Assembly: GCA_041395445.1 (NCBI GenBank)
Contig: JAWLAO010000003.1
Coordinates: 62,001 to 126,000, forward strand
Source: Gammaproteobacteria bacterium
GTDB taxonomy: Bacteria > Pseudomonadota > Gammaproteobacteria > Xanthomonadales > Marinicellaceae
Direction: 5' to 3'
DNA: 64,000 nt
Of this stretch, positions 17,111 to 26,246 are shown one piece after another. The notes below the pieces were generated by a model that was given only the letters and a program-made list of their open reading frames with translations, made no database searches and was not told where the DNA came from. The number at the start of each line of letters is the position of its first letter. Position 1 is the stretch's first letter. A program made the position numbers and the translations under genes.

Positions 17111-18643
17111 CTAAGCCAGATTCTGTTTGTGCATTGAATAAATCCAACGGGCATATAAAAATAGTCCTACGCAAGTAATTATGCCGATTCCTCCCATGAT
17201 ATACCAAACCATACCTATATTATGAGTGTCATATAAGGTTTGTGTGAGTTGTGATGCCGGCAAATTAGTAAACTCAACTAATTTATCAAAGGCTTCGCCT
17301 TGAGGTATTTGCTCAATCAAGTTTTGAGCCATTCCTTTCTCGGCTAACAATTCTCTGGAAAAAGAGTCCTTTGAGGCAAAAGCGTGATATAAAGAAGGTC
17401 CCAACTTTCCTTCCAAAGTCCAGCCGATTCCCAGAGGCAACTGAGTGAACCCCAAATACATTGCTGTTTTATCCGGAGGAGCGATATTACCGATAAATTC
17501 AGAGCTTTTCGGACTAGACAGCATTTCTCCAACAGAAAAGATAAGAATTCCGATTACGCAAAACCATGCCCAGCTGAAAGAACCAATTAAAAATAATGCA
17601 GCTGTTGCCAGCATTGTACCAACAAGCATTGAGGTCGGTGCTCGCATTTTTGCACTGAGTGCAGCAAACAAAAAGCATGTAATCATTATTAACCCTGCAT
17701 TGAGATTTAAAAGACCTTCAGGGCTGATACTTGTACTCGAGTTCATACCCAATAGAAAATTCCATGCTGAGTTTGAAGTTCCGGCTGGCCCAAAAAGATC
17801 TTGCACAATGGTACTGGTGTCAACCCAGTCATCAATATGAGCCGGTAATACATCGAACAACGCATTAAACATAAACCAGAACCCAGAAAAAATAATCATA
17901 TAATAAAACAAAACCGGATTTTTTAACTCGTGAAGAGCTTCTTTCCATAATGGCTCGGACTTTTCACCTGATTGCTTTCTCCTTTTAGCAGCTTCAAGCC
18001 TTTCTTCTTTACCCGGCTCTTTGTACATTAACAAAAATAAGAAGTTAATGCTGATGATAGCGGCACAAACAAAAAACACATTTTCCCAAGCCAAAAGTCT
18101 TAGCTGAGCAGCAACCAAAGGCCCTAACCAACCACCAATATTAACTGTTTGATAAAAAACACCCCAAGCCATCGAGCTGTTTTTACGGTTGGTTGATTTG
18201 ACGATGGTACCTTGTATGCCTGGTTTAAAAATACCTGTTCCTGTGGCAAGGACTACAGCACCGGCAAAGAAACCCCAGTATGTAGCGTAGAATCCCATAA
18301 TAAGATAACCAATTATTTTCAATACTGTTGAAGCAAAAATGGTTTGTTTGTAACCATATCTGTCAGAAAGTCCGCCGGTAAAAACAGGGATAAAACTCTG
18401 TAAAAGAGCCCACACCATCAATATAGTACCAAATTCATTGAGGTTTATACCTAACCCTCCGGCAGAAACCGGATCTTTAGCATAAAGCGTTGCTGTTGCT
18501 TTAACGCCATAATAAGCCAGTCTTTCGACCAGCTCCATTCCGCCACAAATCCAGAAAACATAACTCAAACTCGCTAATGAAGCAAAAAGCCCCAGTTGTT
18601 TGATGTCATTTGTGCTCGTACTATTCTCATTGTGATTAGTCAT
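17111..18643 (-). CDS. MFS transporter, POT/PTR-like (probable peptide transporter)
   Basis: 510 aa, 12 or more hydrophobic helices. GGMELVERLAYYGVKA corresponds to the ExxERFxYYG signature in helix 1 of proton-coupled oligopeptide transporters, and GGLSDRYGYKQTIFAS is the MFS loop 2-3 motif. GTGIFKPGIQGTIV and FYQTVNIGGWLGP are POT-type helix 4-5 segments. Predicted role: proton-driven uptake of di/tripeptides or similar small substrates. First gene of the minus-strand run, and divergent from a second POT gene. Confidence 0.85.
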   Translation of the reverse strand: MTNHNENSTSTNDIKQLGLFASLASLSYVFWICGGMELVERLAYYGVKATATLYAKDPVSAGGLGINLNEFGTILMVWALLQSFIPVFTGGLSDRYGYKQTIFASTVLKIIGYLIMGFYATYWGFFAGAVVLATGTGIFKPGIQGTIVKSTNRKNSSMAWGVFYQTVNIGGWLGPLVAAQLRLLAWENVFFVCAAIISINFLFLLMYKEPGKEERLEAAKRRKQSGEKSEPLWKEALHELKNPVLFYYMIIFSGFWFMFNALFDVLPAHIDDWVDTSTIVQDLFGPAGTSNSAWNFLLGMNSSTSISPEGLLNLNAGLIMITCFLFAALSAKMRAPTSMLVGTMLATAALFLIGSFSWAWFCVIGILIFSVGEMLSSPKSSEFIGNIAPPDKTAMYLGFTQLPLGIGWTLEGKLGPSLYHAFASKDSFSRELLAEKGMAQNLIEQIPQGEAFDKLVEFTNLPASQLTQTLYDTHNIGMVWYIMGGIGIITCVGLFLYARWIYSMHKQNLA

Positions 18644-18745
18644 AATTGGTACTTTATTATTTGAAACGCAAAAGAGGATACCTGCTCAAAAAAGAAAAGT
18701 AAATGTTTTTATTATTCAAGACATTTATCAACTCCTTTAACAAAT

Positions 18746-18780
18746 GAAAATGTAACAACTTTCAAGAAAAACACTCAACA
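18746..18780 (+). repeat. 35-bp direct repeat, copy 1
   Basis: GAAAATGTAACAACTTTCAA and following bases; recurs at 18910-18944 with AA changed to TT at two central positions. Confidence 0.85.
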
Positions 18781-18786
18781 CAAGTC

Positions 18787-18863
18787 CTGATGCACCTGAA
18801 AACGAGAAAAAACACTTATCGCAATCAGGTGACTACAGCTTTTTCTCGTTTCCTATGCATCAG
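18787..18863. other. Long intergenic stem-loop
   Basis: Two perfect blocks of 8 and 12 bp are separated by a small asymmetric bulge (5 against 4 nt) and close a 28-nt loop, giving 20 pairs. No T-run follows on the + strand, and on the - strand it is far upstream of the transporter start, so it is not an obvious terminator. Confidence 0.75.
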
Positions 18864-18909
18864 TTACTTACACTCCTAAACGCATTTCTATATCGAGATT
18901 TGGGATTTT

Positions 18910-18944
18910 GAAAATGTTTCAACTTTCAAGAAAAACACTCAACA
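18910..18944 (+). repeat. 35-bp direct repeat, copy 2
   Basis: GAAAATGTTTCAACTTTCAA and following bases; second copy, 164 bp downstream of the first. Confidence 0.85.
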
Positions 18945-19022
18945 GACAAAAGATGAAAGCTGTATTTTCAGATAATCACGCTGATTTATTTATTAAAATT
19001 TGTCGCGAAAGCGGTTGATACT

Positions 19023-19030
19023 GGTATACT
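19023..19030 (+). promoter_or_regulatory. Probable extended -10 promoter of the POT transporter gene
   Basis: TGGTATACT (from 19022) fits an extended -10 (TGn-TATACT), 57 nt before the ATG. A weak -35 TTGTCG lies at 19000-19005 with a 19-nt spacer. Confidence 0.5.
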
Positions 19031-19087
19031 GGCTTCTTTTTTAATAAATGCACTTCATGCATTGAATATTAATTTTAGGGGATTTTT

Positions 19088-21328
19088 ATGACTACTGAAA
19101 CAACGGCAGAAAATGCTTTTGATAAAGGCGACTTGCTTTGGGGACACCCCAAAGGTCTTTATGTGTGTTTTGCTACTGAGCTATGGGAACGTTTTTCATT
19201 CTATGGAATGAAGTTTTTGCTTTTACTATATCTCACAAAGTATCACTTGTTTTCCGATGTTGGGGGGCTTGAGGTCGTCGGCTCATATGCCGGTCTGGTT
19301 TATGCTCTTCCTCTGATTGGGGGGTTGTTAGCTGACAGATATCTGGGGATGAGAAAAGCTGTGCTTTTTGGCGGCGTTTTACTTGTTCTGGGTCACTTGT
19401 TGATGGCGGTAGAAGGAACTCAGGCGTCAATGGTTAATGGCGAAGTGGTCAGAGATCAGTTCGCTATCAATGTTTTTTATTTAGCATTGTCCTTGATTGT
19501 AGTTGGCGTTGGGTTTTTAAAACCAAACATTTCGACAATTGTTGGACAACTTTATCCTGAGAATGACCCTAGAAGAGACTCGGGTTTCACTATTTTCTAT
19601 CAAGGCATCAACATTGGTTCATTTGTCGCAACAATTATTTGTGCTTGGTTAGGAGAGACTTACGGTTGGTCTTATGGTTTTGGTGCTGCCGGTATGGGTA
19701 TGCTCATTGGTTTAGTCACTTTTATGTGGGGACAAAAGTACCTTTACGGATATGCTGAACCTCATGACCCTGCGATTCTAAAGCAATCATTTCTCGGTCC
19801 AATCAATAAGGAATGGGGGATTTATATAGTTTCTATTTTATCTTTAGGCGTTGTTTGGTTGCTTGTACAAAAAATTGCTGTGGTATTTTTTACTCAGAAT
19901 ATCTTCTTAGTTGGCTCAATCGTTGGTTTGGTATTCTACTCAATGTTTTATAAAAATAACGATCACGATCAAGGATTGGCAAAAGTCTTTATGGCAATAT
20001 TATTGGTATTGGGATTGATTACAATGCTGAGTGTAACAACCGATCATTTTCCAAACTCAATATTTGGAACAGTTGGAGTATTTAATACATTTGCAGAGTA
20101 TATGGTTCCATTGGCATGGATTCTTTTTGGTGCAGTTGTTGGTTTCATAATTTATGGATTCATGATGACCAATCATGAAGAGTATTCAAGAATGGTTGTT
20201 TTGATTATTCTTATAACATCGACAATAGTCTTCTGGGCACTTTTTGAGCAGTCAGCAGGTTCAATGACTCTATTCGCTGATAGGGTTGTAGATAGGAAAA
20301 TTATCAACTCTTCTTTTGGTTCAGCAGATGTTTGGATTTTTTACTTGGTTGGTGGAGCGTTTGTTTTTCTGGCTGCTCTTGGCTTGTTATCTGCTAATAA
20401 ACACAGAAAACTTCATAATACCGGGATGAAGCCCATTGTTTTACCGATTGTAATTGTTGGTGGGTTGATTGCTGCTTTAGGTTTAGGGAAATTAGCATAT
20501 AGTAGTGGTATGACATGGGTTGGTCATTTGTCATATCTTGGTATTTTTATTTTGTTGCTGGTAGCTGTTATTGTGGCGATTTCATTAGCATTTATTTTGA
20601 TTGGCTTTTTCTTTGAAAAAGATAAAACAAATACAGTTACAGCAGTGGATTCAAGTACATCATCTGCAAGCCTTGGTGTACTTTCAACCACTTTGTTATT
20701 TCTTGGTGCAGGAATTATATACTATGGAGTTTCTTCATTTGGCTCTTTACCAGAAGGAGAATTAAAACCATTGGTATTTGAGCCTACAGCGGGACAATTC
20801 GGATCATTAAATGCTTTGTTTATTTTCACATTGGCTCCTGTTTTTGCGGCATTATGGATAAAACTTGGTAAAAGAAACATGGATCCTTCAACTCCTGTGA
20901 AATTCAGCTTAGGCTTGATTCAGGTTGGTCTGGGATTTGGTGCTCTTTTATTGGGAGCGATGTTCCCCGGCGAGTCTGGTAAAGTAGCGTGGTTATGGTT
21001 AGCATTGGCTTATTTGATTCATACGACTGCTGAGTTGAGCTTATCTCCTGTTGGTTTGTCTGCAGTAACAAAATTATCTATTAAGAGCGTTGTGAGTATG
21101 GTTATGGGAGTTTGGTTCCTGGCAACAGCATTGTCTGAAGTTGTTGCCGCATTGCTTGCAAAAATTGCTGCGTTAGATACCGAAGAACTCAATACCTTGA
21201 CAGTCGTTGAGCAACTGGACAAATACAATGAGCTTTGGATGACCTTGATATATCTTGGTGTTGGTCTGGGCTTGTTCATGTTAATTATTTCTCCTTTCTT
21301 GAAAAAAGGCATGAAGGGCATACATTAA
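19088..21328 (+). CDS. Proton-dependent oligopeptide transporter (POT/PTR2 family)
   Basis: 746 aa, longer than the ~500 of E. coli Dtp proteins owing to extra helices and a loop in the second half. FATELWERFSFYGMKFLL is the ExxERFxYYG proton-coupling motif; ADRYLGMRKAVLFGG and GFLKPNISTIVGQLY are POT landmarks, and FYQGINIGSFVA is the PTR2 signature. Predicted uptake of di- and tripeptides. ATG has AGGGGA 5-10 nt upstream. Ends at a strong terminator. With the secreted peptidase and PepN it fits an organism feeding on protein. Confidence 0.93.
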   Translation: MTTETTAENAFDKGDLLWGHPKGLYVCFATELWERFSFYGMKFLLLLYLTKYHLFSDVGGLEVVGSYAGLVYALPLIGGLLADRYLGMRKAVLFGGVLLVLGHLLMAVEGTQASMVNGEVVRDQFAINVFYLALSLIVVGVGFLKPNISTIVGQLYPENDPRRDSGFTIFYQGINIGSFVATIICAWLGETYGWSYGFGAAGMGMLIGLVTFMWGQKYLYGYAEPHDPAILKQSFLGPINKEWGIYIVSILSLGVVWLLVQKIAVVFFTQNIFLVGSIVGLVFYSMFYKNNDHDQGLAKVFMAILLVLGLITMLSVTTDHFPNSIFGTVGVFNTFAEYMVPLAWILFGAVVGFIIYGFMMTNHEEYSRMVVLIILITSTIVFWALFEQSAGSMTLFADRVVDRKIINSSFGSADVWIFYLVGGAFVFLAALGLLSANKHRKLHNTGMKPIVLPIVIVGGLIAALGLGKLAYSSGMTWVGHLSYLGIFILLLVAVIVAISLAFILIGFFFEKDKTNTVTAVDSSTSSASLGVLSTTLLFLGAGIIYYGVSSFGSLPEGELKPLVFEPTAGQFGSLNALFIFTLAPVFAALWIKLGKRNMDPSTPVKFSLGLIQVGLGFGALLLGAMFPGESGKVAWLWLALAYLIHTTAELSLSPVGLSAVTKLSIKSVVSMVMGVWFLATALSEVVAALLAKIAALDTEELNTLTVVEQLDKYNELWMTLIYLGVGLGLFMLIISPFLKKGMKGIH

Positions 21329-21350
21329 TAAGCAGATAATTTGCTAATAG

Positions 21351-21389
21351 AAAGCCTGTTAGAGTTATCGTCTAACAGGCTTTATTTTT
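21351..21389 (+). terminator. Intrinsic terminator after the POT gene
   Basis: A perfect 13-bp stem, AAAGCCTGTTAGA (21351-21363) with TCTAACAGGCTTT (21371-21383), has a 7-nt loop and is followed by ATTTTTT. Confidence 0.9.
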
Positions 21390-21400
21390 TAGGTTTTACA

Positions 21401-21685
21401 ATGCCGTTTTATACATATCAAAACGCAACTGAAGAGAGTTGTGAATATTGCCGATTAGGCTTTGAAGTTTTGCAGCGTTTAAATGCAGAACCTGTGCAAC
21501 TATGTCCAGAGTGTGGAAACAAGGTTAAGAAAGTGATTTCAGTACCGAATGTTGCTATGGGAACTAAACACTTGACAACTGATAAGAAAGCTGAAGAAAA
21601 AGGTTTTACCAAATACAAAAGAGCCGGAAAAGGGGTTTATGAAAAAACTGCCGGTAAAGGTCCGAAATATATTTCTTCTGATTAA
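21401..21685 (+). CDS. FmdB-family zinc-ribbon protein
   Basis: 94 aa from the ATG at 21401 (MPFYTYQNATEESCEYC), matching the usual FmdB/CxxC_CXXC_SSSS start 'MPxYxYxC'. Cys14, Cys17, Cys35 and Cys38 make two CxxC knuckles for one zinc. A Lys/Gly-rich tail follows (TKYKRAGKGVYEKTAGKGP). Often annotated as a putative regulator; function not established. It lies just downstream of the POT terminator, so it needs its own promoter or readthrough. Confidence 0.85.
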   Translation: MPFYTYQNATEESCEYCRLGFEVLQRLNAEPVQLCPECGNKVKKVISVPNVAMGTKHLTTDKKAEEKGFTKYKRAGKGVYEKTAGKGPKYISSD

Positions 21686-21686
21686 G

Positions 21687-22589
21687 TTAACCAATTAAAA
21701 AATATAAACTTGGTAAAACAACAAAAGAAACTATCACACCATAAGCAACTAAGGAAGCAGATAATCTAGGCGAAAGTCCGTCCAATATCGCCAAAGCACC
21801 GGCTGAAATCATCGGTGGCATGGCTGATTCAAAAACAACGACCTGATACATTTTGCCATTGAAACCCGCAATCCAAAAAATAAAATAAATTAAAAAAGGC
21901 ACGATAATCATTTTCAGAACCAATCCTGAAATCAGGGGTATAAGATGGCTGCTTTCGGGTTTAAGTTGCATTTGCAACCCAACAGCCAGCATCACGATTG
22001 GAACAAGCGTATTGGCAAGTGGAGTCAAAACCGAAAAATAAAGTGAAGATAGCTCGATATTTTGCAAAGCAAAAGCAGTTAATAAACAAAGAAAAGGAGG
22101 AAAAGTAATCACCTTTCTCAAAATCCCCTGAAACGAAATCGAGTGATTATCTTTTCCAAACATCACCAAGATAATTGAGCCATAAATGGATAAAGCCAGA
22201 AAAGAGCCCAACTGATCATAAATAACCGCATAGGAAACCGCATCCTCTCCAAAAAATGCCTTAACCATCGGTATTCCAAGAAAAGAAGTGTTGCCCAGTG
22301 GAACAAGTAGTAGCAACACTCCCTTCGTTTGTCTGTCCCAATTGAAAAAATGAGATAGCAATAGTACCAATAAAACCGATAGCAACAAAGCCAGCCAGGG
22401 AGTCAGCGCAACCATTGCAAAATTTTGGGAGAGTTGTAATTTCGGAATTGTTATCAGAATCAATGCGGGCAATGACACATAAATTACAAACTGATTAAGC
22501 ACCTGAGAACTATTTTCCGGAAATACATTAAAGCGCCGAAAAGTTATTCCTGCGATCAGCATTAAAATTATGATAATAAAATTTTCCAA
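21687..22589 (-). CDS. AEC (auxin efflux carrier) family transporter
   Basis: 300 aa with about ten hydrophobic helices. FVIYVSLPALILITIPKL is the family's helix-1/2 PALI segment, and PLGNTSFLGIPMVKAFFG and ESAMPPMISAGALAILDG are the two crossover regions with conserved Asn/Gly/Pro. Inner-membrane permease, probably for small organic acids such as malate or malonate. Convergent with the FmdB gene with 1 nt between stops. Confidence 0.9.
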   Translation of the reverse strand: MENFIIIILMLIAGITFRRFNVFPENSSQVLNQFVIYVSLPALILITIPKLQLSQNFAMVALTPWLALLLSVLLVLLLSHFFNWDRQTKGVLLLLVPLGNTSFLGIPMVKAFFGEDAVSYAVIYDQLGSFLALSIYGSIILVMFGKDNHSISFQGILRKVITFPPFLCLLTAFALQNIELSSLYFSVLTPLANTLVPIVMLAVGLQMQLKPESSHLIPLISGLVLKMIIVPFLIYFIFWIAGFNGKMYQVVVFESAMPPMISAGALAILDGLSPRLSASLVAYGVIVSFVVLPSLYFLIG

Positions 22590-22712
22590 GAGATTGCTCA
22601 GCTAAAAACCTGTATTCTACACCGCAAATCGCGTTAATCATTGTTTACAAATTAAAAATTTATACGGAAAAAAAAGTGTTACAATGTTTGTTTTTTTACT
22701 GAGGCAATTACT

Positions 22713-23309
22713 ATGAGCGGAATAATGGATATGATAACCCAACAACTGGGTTCAAGCATGATGCAACAAATGGCATCTAAAATTGGCGGCGACAATGACG
22801 GAATCAAACGAGCTGCGGCGGTTGCTGTTCCAATGATCATTTCAGCATTGCAAAAAAATGCAGGTTCCAGACAAGGTGCTGAATCATTGGCAAATGCTCT
22901 GGATAAAAAACACAGTGGTGGGATATTGGATAATCTAGGTAGTTTACTTGGTGGAGACTCCATGAGAGATGGTGGAAAAATTTTGGGTCATGTTTTTGGT
23001 AATCGTCAGGACAACATCACTCAGCAATTAGGAAGAGCAACAGGTCTAGGCAATCAAGGAGCCGGAGATTTAATGTCAATGTTGGCACCGATGGTGATGG
23101 GCGCATTGGGTAAAGCCAAACAACAAAGTGGAGCCGGAGTGAGTGGATTACAGGATTTACTGAGACAAGAACAACAAACCATTCAAAAACGTCAGCCTAA
23201 ACAAATGGGTATGATTGAAGGAATGCTCGATAGTGACGGTGACGGCGATGTGGACTTAGGTGATATTTTGAAAAAAGGCTCAGGACTTTTGAGTGGATTT
23301 TTTAAATAA
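22713..23309 (+). CDS. DUF937 protein with a C-terminal calcium-loop-like segment
   Basis: 198 aa, Gly/Met/Gln-rich. The repeated helical pattern (MITQQLGSSMMQQMA; NITQQLGRATGLG) is typical of DUF937/YidB-like proteins. Near the end DSDGDGDVDLGDIL resembles an EF-hand or dockerin calcium loop. No signal peptide is seen. YidB-type proteins have no settled biochemical role. Single gene, closed by a terminator shared with the convergent radical SAM gene. Confidence 0.83.
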   Translation: MSGIMDMITQQLGSSMMQQMASKIGGDNDGIKRAAAVAVPMIISALQKNAGSRQGAESLANALDKKHSGGILDNLGSLLGGDSMRDGGKILGHVFGNRQDNITQQLGRATGLGNQGAGDLMSMLAPMVMGALGKAKQQSGAGVSGLQDLLRQEQQTIQKRQPKQMGMIEGMLDSDGDGDVDLGDILKKGSGLLSGFFK

Positions 23310-23330
23310 GCCTAAAACACCCAAAGTGAT

Positions 23331-23359
23331 AAAAAACCCGTGTTTATCGCGGGTTTTTT
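23331..23359. terminator. Bidirectional terminator
   Basis: A 10-bp stem, AAAAAACCCG (23331-23340) with CGGGTTTTTT (23350-23359), has a 9-nt loop and lies between the convergent DUF937 and radical SAM genes. Confidence 0.88.
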
Positions 23360-23367
23360 AATGAAGA

Positions 23368-24864
23368 TTAATGCTGAATTTGCCGTTTGTTTCTAACGCC
23401 TGATTTACCTTGTTTGTTTTGAGGGTTGAGTATATTATCCAGCTTGCCTTTTTCTCCGGTATTTTGAAAGTCTTTATTCAAAGCGTCAAAGGCTAGCTCT
23501 TCTTCAATTTCCAAAACTTCTGTCATCTGTTGATAAAGTAACACAAAGAGTCTGCGCAGGGAGATTTTCCAGGTGCTTCCTTCGGCTTCATAGAGATTAT
23601 CGGATAGCTTTAAAAAGTTTTTAAAAGGAGATTCTCCCATAATTAACTCTTTGCTATTTGAAAAACGCCCCGAGTTTCCAATCATATCCCAGTAACGAGC
23701 AAAACGATTGACTCTTTGCATGGTTGCAAAGTCAATATCGCGGGTTTTGAGGATGTTGTAAGGCTGAATACGGCTGTAAACCATTTCGTATTCTTCGGTA
23801 TGTCGGTTGATGGGTGCTCCTCGCAACCTTTTTAGAATGCCGAGTTGGATTTCCTGTGGGTTGAGTGCAATCAGCTTATCGAAGCTTTTGGAAAAGTTTT
23901 GCAGGCTGTCTCCAGGAAGTCCGAATATCAAATCAGCATGAATATGAGCCGTAGTGTTTTCACGCAACCACAAAAGATTTTCGACTGTCTTTTCGTTATC
24001 TTGCTTGCGAGAAATCAACTCCTGAATTATTGGATCGAATGTCTGAACACCTATTTCAAATTGCAAAACATTTTCAGGGAATTTTTCAAGAATTTTTCGC
24101 AGAGGTTCCGGCAAACGATCCGGAATCACTTCAAAATGGATGGACATATCATCTGTCAGACGATGTAGAAAAAACTCTAAAATTGCCACAGTGGTTGAGG
24201 CTTTAAGATTGAATGTCCGGTCGATAAACTTGAAATGTCTAGCTCCGCGCTGAATCAGTTTTTCCATTTCCTTCAAAAAATTATCAATGGAAAATGATTT
24301 CGAGGTTTTGTCGAGTGCAGAAAGGCAAAACTCACACTTGAATGGACAACCGCGAGAGGCCTCAACATACAAAATACGGTTTTTAATGTCTTGATCCGAA
24401 TAATAGTCATACGGCATTTGCAATTGTTCCAGAGGCAAATCGATTCCGGTAATGATATTTTCCAACGGTTTTTCGTTATTCAAAAGTTGTCTGCATAAGG
24501 TTTTGAATTGTAACTCACCAGCGCCTTTAATCACATAATCGGTGAATTTTAACCAGTACGGTTGATCCGGAACATGACTCACTTCAGGACCACCAACAAC
24601 GACAATGGTTTCGGGAGAAACTTGTTTCAGTAGTTTGATGCAAGCACCAGTTTCAGCGGCATTCCAGATATACACGCTAAAGCCAACTATCTTTGCTTGT
24701 TTTTGCAAAATCTTTTCGACAATATCAATCGGACGTTCATGAATTGTAAATTCAAGGATAGCCGCTTGATTTTGTATCTCTCCAAGGTTGGCAAACAAAT
24801 AACGCAAGCCAAAAGCCGAGTGAATGTACTTGCTGTTGAGAGTTGTTAGGATGATTTCAGACAT
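23368..24864 (-). CDS. B12-binding-domain radical SAM protein (DUF4080 type)
   Basis: 498 aa from the Met at 24864 (MSEIILTTLNSKYIHSAFG), matching the family start; a Met eight codons earlier is less likely. The N-terminal ~130 residues form a cobalamin-binding-like Rossmann domain (VVVGGPEVSH). The radical SAM cluster follows: SRGCPFKCEFCLSALD (CxxxCxxC). Then an HADLIFGLPGDSLQNF segment and a C-terminal DUF4080-like domain. It probably generates a 5'-deoxyadenosyl radical; the substrate is unknown for the family. Confidence 0.9.
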   Translation of the reverse strand: MSEIILTTLNSKYIHSAFGLRYLFANLGEIQNQAAILEFTIHERPIDIVEKILQKQAKIVGFSVYIWNAAETGACIKLLKQVSPETIVVVGGPEVSHVPDQPYWLKFTDYVIKGAGELQFKTLCRQLLNNEKPLENIITGIDLPLEQLQMPYDYYSDQDIKNRILYVEASRGCPFKCEFCLSALDKTSKSFSIDNFLKEMEKLIQRGARHFKFIDRTFNLKASTTVAILEFFLHRLTDDMSIHFEVIPDRLPEPLRKILEKFPENVLQFEIGVQTFDPIIQELISRKQDNEKTVENLLWLRENTTAHIHADLIFGLPGDSLQNFSKSFDKLIALNPQEIQLGILKRLRGAPINRHTEEYEMVYSRIQPYNILKTRDIDFATMQRVNRFARYWDMIGNSGRFSNSKELIMGESPFKNFLKLSDNLYEAEGSTWKISLRRLFVLLYQQMTEVLEIEEELAFDALNKDFQNTGEKGKLDNILNPQNKQGKSGVRNKRQIQH

Positions 24865-24966
24865 AGCGGACAATGATACCCAATTCATTTTGAAAGCAAA
24901 AGCTATTTATTTGTAGTTTGAAAGAAAGCACTTTATACTTGTTAATGATTAAAAAGAGTGGAACAT

Positions 24967-26241
24967 ATGACATTAACTAAAAAAATAATAATTTATATGA
25001 TTGTTGGTGCTGTTGTTGGCATCATTATAAATACAACCGGATTAATGGAGAGCCCATTTGTGGGTGGAAAACTTGTTGGAGGTGTTTTTTACGTTGTTGG
25101 TAAAGTGTTTTTATACTCTCTGCAGATGTTGGTCGTACCATTGGTCTTTGTTTCACTTTTTTGCGGAACTGCTGCACTTAAAAATCCCGCCATGTTGGGA
25201 AAGATAGGTGGTAAAACACTGACTCTATATTTGATTACAACCGGTATTGCGATAACGATTGCTTTGAGTCTGGCATCGGTGATACAGCCAGGAGCGGGCT
25301 TTGATTTACCAACAGATGTTCAGTTTAGCGCAAAACAAGCCCCTCCTTTTGTTGAAGTTTTGATTGGACTTGTTCCCAGAAACCCTGTTCAGGCTATGGC
25401 GGATGGCAATATGCTGCAAATAATCATTTTTTCTATTCTTTTGGGATTGGCTGCGACTATGGCCGGAGAACCTGGCAAAAGGGTTATTAGCTTCTTTGAG
25501 GATTTCAATGTCATTATTATGAAGTTGGTCAAAATCGTTATGGAGCTGGCTCCATATGCCGTATTTGCCCTGATAGCCAAGGTTTTTGCTGAAATTGGAA
25601 TCGATGCCATCAAGAACCTTTCTAAATATTTCTTCACCTTGTTTTTTATTTTAGTGCTTCATGCATTGGTGGTTTATCCTGTGTTATTGACCACACTGGC
25701 AAAGCTCAATCCTCTGACGTTCTTGTCCAAGATGCGAACAGCAATGACGTTTGCATTTGGTACAGCTAGTTCCAATGCCACCATTCCGGTTTCCATGAGA
25801 ACTGTAACTGAGAGAATGGGTGTTAGTAAGTCAATAGGTTCTTTTTCCATACCCTTTGGAGCAACCATCAATATGGATGGAACTGCTATTATGCAGGGTG
25901 TGGCAACCGTTTTTATTGCACAAGCTTATGGAATTGACCTGACATTGTCACAACTGGTGACGGTTGTTATAATGTCAATTATGGCATCTATAGGCACAGC
26001 CGGTGTTCCAGGTGTTGGATTGATTATGTTGGCAACAGTTTTGACACAAGTCGGACTCCCTGTTGAAGGCATAGGAATAATTATAGGCGTTGACAGGTTG
26101 CTCGACATGACCCGAACAGTGGTCAATATCACAGGCGACTGTGCAGTGACGTGTATCGTGGCGAAATCCGAAGGGAAACTAGATGAAACAATTTTCAATG
26201 ATCCGGATGCCGGAGTGATTGAAGAGGAACATGTCTATTAG
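24967..26241 (+). CDS. Dicarboxylate/amino acid:cation symporter (DAACS, GltP/DctA-like)
   Basis: 424 aa from the ATG at 24967 (GAGTGG 5 nt before); a GTG at 24958 is the alternative. Hydrophobic helices, the serine-rich hairpin TAFGTASSNATIPVSM, the SIPFGATINMDGTAI motif and the second hairpin SIGTAGVPGVG are diagnostic of Glt-fold symporters. It imports glutamate/aspartate or C4-dicarboxylates with Na+ or H+. It is followed after 5 nt by a GNAT gene, probably in one transcript. Confidence 0.94.
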   Translation: MTLTKKIIIYMIVGAVVGIIINTTGLMESPFVGGKLVGGVFYVVGKVFLYSLQMLVVPLVFVSLFCGTAALKNPAMLGKIGGKTLTLYLITTGIAITIALSLASVIQPGAGFDLPTDVQFSAKQAPPFVEVLIGLVPRNPVQAMADGNMLQIIIFSILLGLAATMAGEPGKRVISFFEDFNVIIMKLVKIVMELAPYAVFALIAKVFAEIGIDAIKNLSKYFFTLFFILVLHALVVYPVLLTTLAKLNPLTFLSKMRTAMTFAFGTASSNATIPVSMRTVTERMGVSKSIGSFSIPFGATINMDGTAIMQGVATVFIAQAYGIDLTLSQLVTVVIMSIMASIGTAGVPGVGLIMLATVLTQVGLPVEGIGIIIGVDRLLDMTRTVVNITGDCAVTCIVAKSEGKLDETIFNDPDAGVIEEEHVY

Positions 26242-26246
26242 CTCCG

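Larger units (their letters stand above)
18644..19087. promoter_or_regulatory. 444-bp divergent spacer with direct repeats and a long stem-loop
   Basis: No gene visible. It holds two 35-bp direct repeats (18746-18780 and 18910-18944; shared core CAACTTTCAAGAAAAACACT, differing at two bases). Between them lies a long imperfect dyad: CTGATGCA (18787-18794) pairs with TGCATCAG (18856-18863), and AAACGAGAAAAA (18800-18811) with TTTTTCTCGTTT (18840-18851), around a 28-nt loop. The promoter for the + strand transporter lies to the right. Confidence 0.7.
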
